From Spirometra erinaceieuropaei (Eukaryota; Platyhelminthes; Cestoda; Diphyllobothriidea; Diphyllobothriidae), in the NCBI GenBank assembly GCA_902702965.1, contig CACRXP010000021.1, forward strand, positions 2,298,021 to 2,362,020: a stretch of 64,000 bases of DNA, in the 5' to 3' direction. A program made the translations under genes and the position numbers. Position 1 is the first letter of the stretch. Each line of letters opens with the position of its first letter. Shown piece after piece: positions 57,655 through 64,000 of this stretch. The notes under the pieces were generated by a model, which saw nothing but the letters and a program-made list of their open reading frames with translations, was not told the origin of the DNA and searched no databases.

Positions 57655-58015
57655 TCGTTCAATAGATAATCACGTTATGAGCATATTTTATGGCGAAAGA
57701 AAATGTTTAACTTGGTTTTAAAAAGTTTCAAATTATGGGATTTTTCAAGACCGTGCAATGTTCATTCATACATCATCGTACCTCTTCGTTACCCACTGCT
57801 CCTCATCAAATGTACATCATAGTCCTCATCTTTTGCAAAGTTTATGGATATAATATGGCATCTTTATAAAGGCAAAGAAAAATGTTTGATTTTCTTTACT
57901 CGGACCGCATGCAACTTGTAGACTGAAATCACTAGGCGTTAATGCAACATTTTGTTAGGCTCCAAAGTATTCAGGACTTAGTACACTTTCGTAAAACCAA
58001 ATTATACTCTCCTGT
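57655..58015. mobile_element. Foldback element family FB, copy 6 (internal part only)
   Basis: Contains the end of one arm (ttcaatagataatcacgtta) and the whole central domain, in the orientation of copy 5 (cgtgcaatgttcattcatac, then gaccgcatgcaacttgtagac), ending near accaaattatactctcc. Both outer arms are missing. Confidence 0.65.
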
Positions 58016-58069
58016 ATGGGAAACTAAACTGCAAATAAAATTTTGCGTTGAGAGCCCCTGCCTTACTTC

Positions 58070-58125
58070 CTAATCCGCAATCCTTAACCCCCTAATCCCA
58101 ACTCCTAAACCTAACTCCTGAAATG
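58070..58125 (+). repeat. Degenerate telomere-like island near gene copy B
   Basis: cttaaccccctaatcccaac and cctaaacctaactcctg, in the same place relative to the terminal exon as 24963-25072 in gene copy A. Confidence 0.55.
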
Positions 58126-58390
58126 TGCGGTTACATAATGAAATTTTGAAGTGAATTCAAATTCAGATTACACAATTCAACAAGAGATCACTCAGTCACG
58201 CAGAGTTTTCCACCGAGTAAAAAGGTCCTGGGTTTTTTCGCGAGCGAGACATTTTCAAGATAAATTCGATTTTTTATTTAATTTTATTCTCTGAAGAACA
58301 GAAACGGAAAACGATATGATGGAATCGTCAACGTCATTTTGGACAAGAAAGCCGGAAACGAACACCGTCGTCGCCGGATGCACAAGCCAA

Positions 58391-58584
58391 TCAGAATGCG
58401 ACCATCAAGGACAAACATAGGATAGAGAAGCCGGCGACAGAAATAACTGAAACTTTAATGGCTTCTGAAAAATTTGGCTGATCAGGAGATCCAGGTGAGA
58501 ATGTTTTGTTTGTTTTGTTACCGGTGTCTTCGGTTTCAGACGATTCTATGAGTGTAGGAACAATGCCGTTGGACGGTCCTAGGT
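58391..58584 (-). CDS. Terminal exon, single-pass membrane protein tail (gene copy B)
   Basis: The minus-strand exon starts after the acceptor tttcttttcttgcatacag (ends 58585) and runs 194 bp to its stop at 58391, the same length as 25353-25546. The peptide begins DLGPSNGIVPTLIESSETED, continues through TGNKTNKTF and SPGSPDQPNFS (two N-x-T sites) and ends in a hydrophobic segment VSVISVAGFSILCLSLMVAF. Alignment with gene copy A keeps D-L, P, ESPDQPN/GSPDQPN, the start of the hydrophobic stretch, and L-S-L-M-V. The two differ at many residues but by no frame-breaking indel, suggesting constraint. A minus-strand AATAAA lies near 58280. Upstream acidic exons at 60182-60313 and 62207-62383 have matching phase. 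Probably a membrane anchor; function unknown. Confidence 0.65.
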
Positions 58585-59006
58585 CTGTATGCAAGAAAAG
58601 AAACATCTTGTAAAGCCTTTTTATGCTCCTCTTTTCATCAAGATTAAAGAATGTAGTCAACATGCTTCCAACTCACAAGGAATGGCGTTCCTTTCGCCGG
58701 CATAAAGAATTATGTGCAGCCTTATTTTTGAGTAAAGTGGTTGATTTGTACTTTTTTGCAATATTCCCTTGCGCCTACATCACATAGAACGTGCTGTGAT
58801 CGCGGCAGAATTTAACTGTCTGACGAAATGTGGAACCTCGAACTGAAATATGTAATGCATTTGTTTTTTTCAAACGACCTAAAAAATGCCTGAAAGCTAA
58901 TAAACAATGTAGGCCGGTGTCAGCTGGCAAAACGAAAGCTTACTATGCAGTGTCATTTATGCATTAGTGAGCCAATTTTTATTAATGAACCAGTGCTATT
59001 TACATA

Positions 59007-59928
59007 CGGTGGGTAACCGATGAAATGAACTCTTGGCTGAAATTCTGGAATGCTTGTTTGATAGAGCAGAAGTACTTAGAAACGCTTATAATACGGATCG
59101 TCTTGCGGCATAATTCTATAATTTCGGACTCGGCAGGGCGTTAGCTTTTGAATCTGCTGTTTTTCAGTGCCATGCATAAAAGGACTAAATACGTAGAACG
59201 CATTTTTCCATTGATTTTCGATGGGCTTGAAAATTCAAATATTTTTTAAAGAAGCCAGCAAAAATATGCTTTTTCAGACGTTTATTTTATTTTCGAAGAA
59301 GGAGTATAATTAGGTTTTAAAAATTTTGGATTATGAGATGTTTTCATATAGCATCATACCTGTGCGTTTGGCACATCTCCTCATAAAATGTACATCACAG
59401 TCCGCATCCATTGCAACATTTTATGGAATCTATACGGTATCGCTTTAAAGACATAAAATCATACGTGATTTTTTTATGCGGAACGCATGCGCTTTGTAGG
59501 CTGAAATCACTAAACGCTAATGCATCGACAGATGAAGCTGCAAATCAATCGAGAATTACAAAATCTTTTTAAAACTAGTTACATCCCTTCTTCGAACAAA
59601 AAAATATAAAGACAACGTGTTTTTCTAACAAACAACTGAAAAAAGCATCATCTGACGTGGCTTCTATGGCATACGTAAAAAGTAGGAAGGCCATCAAAAA
59701 TCATTAGAAAAATTAAATGCCATTAAATAGTCATTTGTAAACCGAGTGCTGTATCTACAGGGGATTAGAAAGCTGCGTATTTAAATTCGGACATCCGGCT
59801 GAGTAAGAACTAATTCAGAAACAAGTCCCTAGAAAAAAGTCTAACGAACGCACGTAAGTAAAAACTTCTAGTCGAAAACGCATTTCAGAATTTCAGGCAA
59901 CATTTCATGAGATCGGACAATCACACAA
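59007..59928. mobile_element. Foldback element family FB, copy 7
   Basis: The left tip cggtgggtaaccgat follows TA; the right end catgagatcggacaatcac is mutated. Arms and centre are clear. It sits in the intron between the TM exon and the acidic exon of gene copy B, with the same left flank (cagtgctatttacata) as copy 2 in gene copy A, so the two elements are orthologous within the gene duplication. Confidence 0.75.
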
Positions 59929-60181
59929 AATAAAATGTCCAAAAGAGAACTAAAACTAATTGTGCGATATAAATCTAAATAAACGTCTTGCATAAGCACG
60001 GAATTCGGGGTCAAAAAACAGCCAAAATAAAAGGAAAGAAATTACTAAAAATTAATAAAGAAAAAACGGCAAAAAAGACACAAAAAAGGCATTGTAGACA
60101 AGACGCGAAAAAAATAGATTGGGTAAACTAGAAAAAAATGTGCGTATCGGCAATAAAACATAACAGTAAAACAGTAGATAC

Positions 60182-60313
60182 CATCAGGATCGAAATAGTG
60201 GGAATCTGGTGGAAGTTCCTCTTTGCCGCCACCAGATTTCTCCCCCTCCTCCACCTCAGTTACTTTTCCCTCCATCTCCACTTCGAGTGGGCCATCCGTG
60301 GAGGAAGGCGGTG
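60182..60313 (-). CDS. Acidic internal exon (gene copy B, second)
   Basis: A 132-bp minus exon: acceptor ttctgcttctcacgtcag (ends 60314) and donor GATG|GTATCT at 60181. Phase 1 at both ends, about 44 residues: PPSSTDGPLEVEMEGKVTEV, then EEGEKSGGGKEELPPDSHYF. It is homologous to 62207-62383 and 26940-27065. It is Glu/Lys-rich and probably disordered. The donor differs (gtatct instead of gtaatt) because the sequence at the 3' border has diverged. The open frame continuing past the donor (YCFTVMFYCRYAHFF) is intron. It could be skipped in some transcripts without a frameshift. The function is unknown. Confidence 0.6.
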
Positions 60314-61109
60314 CTGACGTGAGAAGCAGAAAAAGGAAACATTAGCAACTAATAGGCAAATCAGAAACATGTTAAATAGCATAATTCAAAAACCTGGTCT
60401 ATGAGTCAAGTAAAAAGCAGTTGAGGACAAAACGTCCTAAAATATTTGCTAGTTCAGTTCAGAAGGTGTAGTAATTATTTTGGGAGTAGACCAGACTGAT
60501 ATATAGGAAAATTTGTCAACTGCCAATAAAAAGGCAAACAAGTGCGAGAAAAGATGCATAAGTGAAGGATGGAAACAGAATCCGTCAAAGAATTGAAGGC
60601 GAGGATTTCAGAAAATGAATTGAGACTAGAGAAACTGACAAAAAACGAAGAATAAAGGAAAAAGGACAGGAGAGAGATGGATGAACAGTGTGAAATATCG
60701 GTGTGAGGTAGAAGAAAGATGGAGTAAAATATGTCTAAAACGTAAAACGATATTAAAAAGTATTTCATGTGCGCATCGAGAATGACATTTGGTTTGGGCA
60801 ATCCACTGGGAAATGCTATAAGCGCCTAAAACGATTTAAATTAAATAAGGAACGCTGTCGCAATAGCACTAATCAGCACAAAACAGGTTCATGAAATAGG
60901 CATAGGAAACTGACGAAAGAGGAACTGAGAGACGGAGAAAAAAGGGAGGTAATCTGATAAATGACCTGCAAGTAGTCAAGCAGACGAGAATAAAAAATGA
61001 AAGCAAAGGTTATGAATGAGAGAGGGTCATGAAGGGTGAAAGAAGATGCGGCTAATGATGTGGCGAGTGAAAGAAAAGAGAACAATGAGTTTAAGAAAAC
61101 ATTCATATT

Positions 61110-61906
61110 GTCAGAAGAAAGCCTGCTAAAAAGGCGGATAGCAAAACCATAGAAAGAATGATAATGAATATCAAGCGGGAATCGTGCTGTGGCTGATGGA
61201 CCCGCGTTCTGCACCAAATTTCAGTGTGCGCCTACAGAACACCTAAAGATGAGTGTTTTAATTCATGTCGGGACATAATGTCTGAGGAAATTACCTCAAA
61301 TGTGACACGCAAATGACACAAAATAAGTCGTGTTGGGAGTATTTCAATAACGTATAAAGGTCATATGTTCCTATTGTCAGAAGAAAGCCTGCTAAAAAGG
61401 CGGATAGCAAAACCATAGAAAGAATGATAATGAATATCAAGCGGGAATAGTGCTGTGGTTGATGGACCCGCGTTATGCACAAAATTTCAGTGTGCACCTA
61501 CAGAACACCTAAAGATGAGTGTTTTAATTCATGTCGGGACATAATGTCTGAGGAAATTACCTCAAATGTGACACGCAAATGACACAAAATAAGTCGTGTT
61601 GGGAGTATTTCAATAACGTATAAAGGTCATATGTTCCTATTGTCAGAAGAAAGCCTGCTAAAATGGCGGATAGCAAAACCATAGAAAGAATGATAATGAA
61701 TATCAAGCGGGAATAGTGCTGTGGTTGATGGACCCGCGTTATGCACAAAATTTCAGTGTGCACCTACAGAACACCTAAAGATGAGTGTTTCAATTCATGT
61801 CAGGACATAATGTCTGAGGAAATTACCTCAAATGCGACACGCAAATGACACCAAAATAAGTCGTGTTGGGAGTATTTCAATAACGTATAACCGTCATATG
61901 TTCGCG
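61110..61906. repeat. Tandem array, 3 x 266 bp
   Basis: Units at 61111-61376, 61377-61642 and 61643-61906 share tcagaagaaagcctgctaaa and differ at only a few sites; the second and third are nearly identical. It lies in the intron between the two acidic exons of gene copy B. A single diverged version occurs at 28460-28770 in gene copy A. A hydrophobic minus frame (YSRLIFIIILSMVLLSA) is repeated in the units, but the copy A version does not keep it, so I do not call an exon. Confidence 0.85.
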
Positions 61907-62108
61907 CACGCATCATGAATCGGTTGCTGGCTAGGAGACTATGAATTCCCCCTGACGGTGATGCTTATGTCAAGAGAGTTGGGCCAGTGGCAGAAATAAG
62001 AGCACGTGTATGGTGTGGATAGACAAAGTGTGCGGGATGTAGTAGGGATACAAAATTGATAGATGCTAGTTCAGCCTACTTTTCTGCAAAGAGCTTTCGT
62101 TGTGCAAA
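61899..62108. repeat. Intronic direct repeat, copy 1
   Basis: About 210 bp (cgcacgcatcatgaatcggt, later tctgcaaagagctttcgttg) recur at 63060-63268 with very few changes. Confidence 0.85.
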
Positions 62109-62206
62109 TAGAGTAGAAGAAGAAAGACGCCAAGGATTGGCCGAGATAGATGAAAGATTTGCCAAAATAGGCTAAAGTGAGAAAAGGCAAGCGAGCATAA
62201 AATTAC

Positions 62207-62383
62207 CACCGGCCTCAGCTTCAAGATCGGAAGTGTGGGAATCTGATGGAAGTTCCTCTTTACCGCCACCAATTTTGTCCCCCTCCTCCTCCTCCTCCTC
62301 CTCCTCCTCCTCCTCCTCCTTCTCCTTAGTTACTTTCCCCTCCTCCTCCACCTCGGGTGGGCCATCCGTGGAAGAAGGCGGTG
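62207..62383 (-). CDS. Acidic internal exon with Glu tract (gene copy B, first)
   Basis: A 177-bp minus exon between acceptor ttttgcttctcacgtcag (ends 62384) and donor CCGGTG|GTAATT (62206-62201). It is phase 1-1 with 59 codons: PPSSTDGPPEVEEEGKVTKE, a run of about 14 Glu, GDKIGGGKEELPSDSHTSD and LEAEAGG. The Glu run is encoded by a (CTC)n tract at 62281-62325, so its length may vary between individuals. The flanks on both sides of the tract match the exons at 60182 and 26940, so expansion occurred inside an existing exon. The border and phase match those exons. Function is unknown; it is probably a flexible, negatively charged stalk before the membrane anchor. Confidence 0.65.
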
Positions 62384-63059
62384 CTGACGTGAGAAGCAAA
62401 AGAAGGAAACATTAGGAACTAATAGGCAAATCAGAAACATGTTAAATAGCATAATTCAAAAATCTGGTCTATGAGTCAAGTAAAAAGAAGTCGAGGAGAA
62501 AACGTCCTAAAATCTTTGCTAGTTCAGTTCAGAAAGGGATGTTTATTAGTTTGGGAGTAGACCAGACTAAAACATCGGAAGAATTTTCAAATGTCATAAG
62601 AAAGGCAAACACGTGCGATTACAGATGGATAAGAATAGGATGGAAAAAGAATCTGTGAAAGGAGTGAAGGCAAGGGCTCTGAAAAATGAACTGGGACTAG
62701 AGAAACAGACGAAAAACGAAAAATAAAGGAAAAAGGACAGAAGAGAGATAGATGAAAAGTGTGAAATTTCGATGTGAGTTAAAATAAAAAAGGAGGAAAA
62801 TTTGACTAAATAAACATGAAGCCATATTATAAAAGTATTTTCTGTGCGCATCGTGAATGCAATTTGGTTTGGGCAATAAATTGGGAAATGTTATTAACGC
62901 CTATAGCGAATTGAATAAAATAATTATGGCAGTTGCAAACGTCCTAAACAGCACACAGTATTTTCATGAAAGAGGCATAGGAAAGTGATGAAATATGAAC
63001 ATGTCAGATCGAGGAAAAGGGAAGAAATCTGAAAAATGACCTGACAGTATTCAAGCAGA

Positions 63060-63268
63060 TGTTTGCGCACGCATCATGAATCGGTTGCTGGCTAGGAGAC
63101 TATGAATTCCCCCTGACGGTGATGTATATGGCAAGAGAGTTGGGCCAGTGGTAGAAATAACAGCACGTGTATGGTGTGGATAGACAAAGTGTGAGGGATG
63201 TAGTAGGGATACAAAATTGATTGATGCTAGTTCAGCCTACTTTTCTGCAAAGAGCTTTCGTTGTGCAC
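63060..63268. repeat. Intronic direct repeat, copy 2
   Basis: Matches 61899-62108. With the homologous flanks of the acidic exons (60300-60900 against 62390-63060), it shows that a whole exon-plus-intron unit was tandemly duplicated. Confidence 0.85.
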
Positions 63269-64000
63269 ATTGATTTTATGCATCACACTTTTTTTGTCTT
63301 CTCCGCTTTGGGTCATCTAATTAATACCTGCATGTCTGTTCAGATATTCTCACCGCCTTTGTCTCAATCAGGTGGGTAATCTCTTCTGTTTTCTAGGTTC
63401 CGGGTTTTTGATATTTGCAATCTTAGACCAATTTTCTGTTTTCATTTTTTTGCAGACATTACACACTCACATGCCTAGCTTCCCTTTTATTAGTTCAGGA
63501 ATTATGCCTCTGGTAGTCCAATTGCCTATGCAGACTCTGTACCTTTAAGTTTGTCAGCACGTATTATATTCTATGTTAACATTTTTTATATTTATGTTTG
63601 TTCTTCTTTCTCTACAGATTCTTTTACTCCTTTTTCATTTTTTCGTAATTTCTAATTTATGGCGATTTTTCTGGATGACATCTGTGTAATATCCTCACAC
63701 ATATTCCTCATCTTGATAACTATTTACTTGCTTTTAAATTTCCTACCCATGTTTGAACTATTTTGAGAAGGGTTTTCGCGATTATTTCATCTATTGATAA
63801 GTAATGATTTTTGTTTAAAATCTTGTTCTGCTTTGTGGTAATGTTTCTTGAAAAATTTGCGATATTGCTCCTTTTTGGTCCAAATAGTTTTTTCCTTGTT
63901 TTAAAAGTAAAAATTTATAAGCCGGGTACTTTTAATGCGATTCTGTATTTGTTCTGCATTTCGGGGTTCCAGAACTACGTGCCGTTGAATTCAACTTGGT
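63269..64000. other. No gene recognised
   Basis: T-rich sequence with no supported exon; probably intron of gene copy B or upstream sequence. Confidence 0.4.

Noticed and set aside
61291..61763. Repeated hydrophobic minus-strand frame that looks like a TM segment
   Set aside because: Present because the 266 bp unit is tandemly repeated; the homologous region at 28.5-28.7 kb does not keep the frame, and there is no convincing acceptor in front of it.
1..64000. CRISPR array, operon or prophage-like system
   Set aside because: No regularly spaced short repeats and no clustered prokaryotic genes; the window is eukaryotic in every respect I can see.

Overview
The window looks like a repeat-rich nuclear contig from a flatworm, most likely a tapeworm of the diphyllobothriidean type (Spirometra / Schistocephalus group). 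The reasons are short exons with GT-AG borders in long AT-rich introns, a fibronectin type III exon of the kind common in tapeworm surface proteins, many decayed Penelope-like (PLE) and RTE-like retroelements, degenerate CCCTAA-type islands, and no bacterial-style gene packing. There is no complete single-exon gene. The species is an inference; no rRNA, mitochondrial or barcode sequence is present.

Layout. 0-9 kb: a small MITE-like element (1.9 kb), a PLE endonuclease relic (3.0-3.7 kb, minus), a foldback element (4.5-5.5 kb), and PLE N-terminal and pseudo-LTR fragments (6.8-8.4 kb). 10.2-10.5 kb: a Merlin/IS1595-like transposase relic. 11.1-16.4 kb: two copies of a ~1.8 kb repeat unit alternating with PLE 3' ends, the second PLE nested in an RTE-like LINE. 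16.5-19.25 kb: a nearly full-length but frameshifted CR1/Rex1-like LINE on the minus strand; its 5' end alone recurs at 22.75-22.96 kb next to an internally deleted RTE copy.

24.9-32.4 kb holds exons of a minus-strand gene: an FN3 exon (32.15-32.43 kb), an acidic exon (26.94-27.07 kb) and a terminal transmembrane exon (25.35-25.55 kb), all joined in phase 1. Their introns carry tRNA-derived repeats and a second foldback family. 58.0-63.3 kb is a diverged paralogue with the same exon order: two acidic exons (62.21-62.38 and 60.18-60.31 kb) and a terminal TM exon of identical length (58.39-58.58 kb). It even has a foldback element at the same intronic site. Between them (32.4-58 kb) are long apparently non-coding stretches, another PLE lineage (37 kb), more foldback elements (43.3-45.4, 55.9-56.8 kb), a PLE cluster with a 114-base assembly gap (49-50 kb), and a ~0.5 kb tandem duplication with coding-like conservation (53.5-54.6 kb).

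The signals most worth following are (i) a recurring sequence in the PLE pseudo-LTRs that resembles a hammerhead ribozyme, downstream of a conserved TATA box; (ii) a family of ~1 kb foldback elements with ~330 bp inverted arms, CAGTG tips and TA target duplications but no transposase; (iii) the paralogous exon sets, which point to a duplicated gene for a type I membrane protein.
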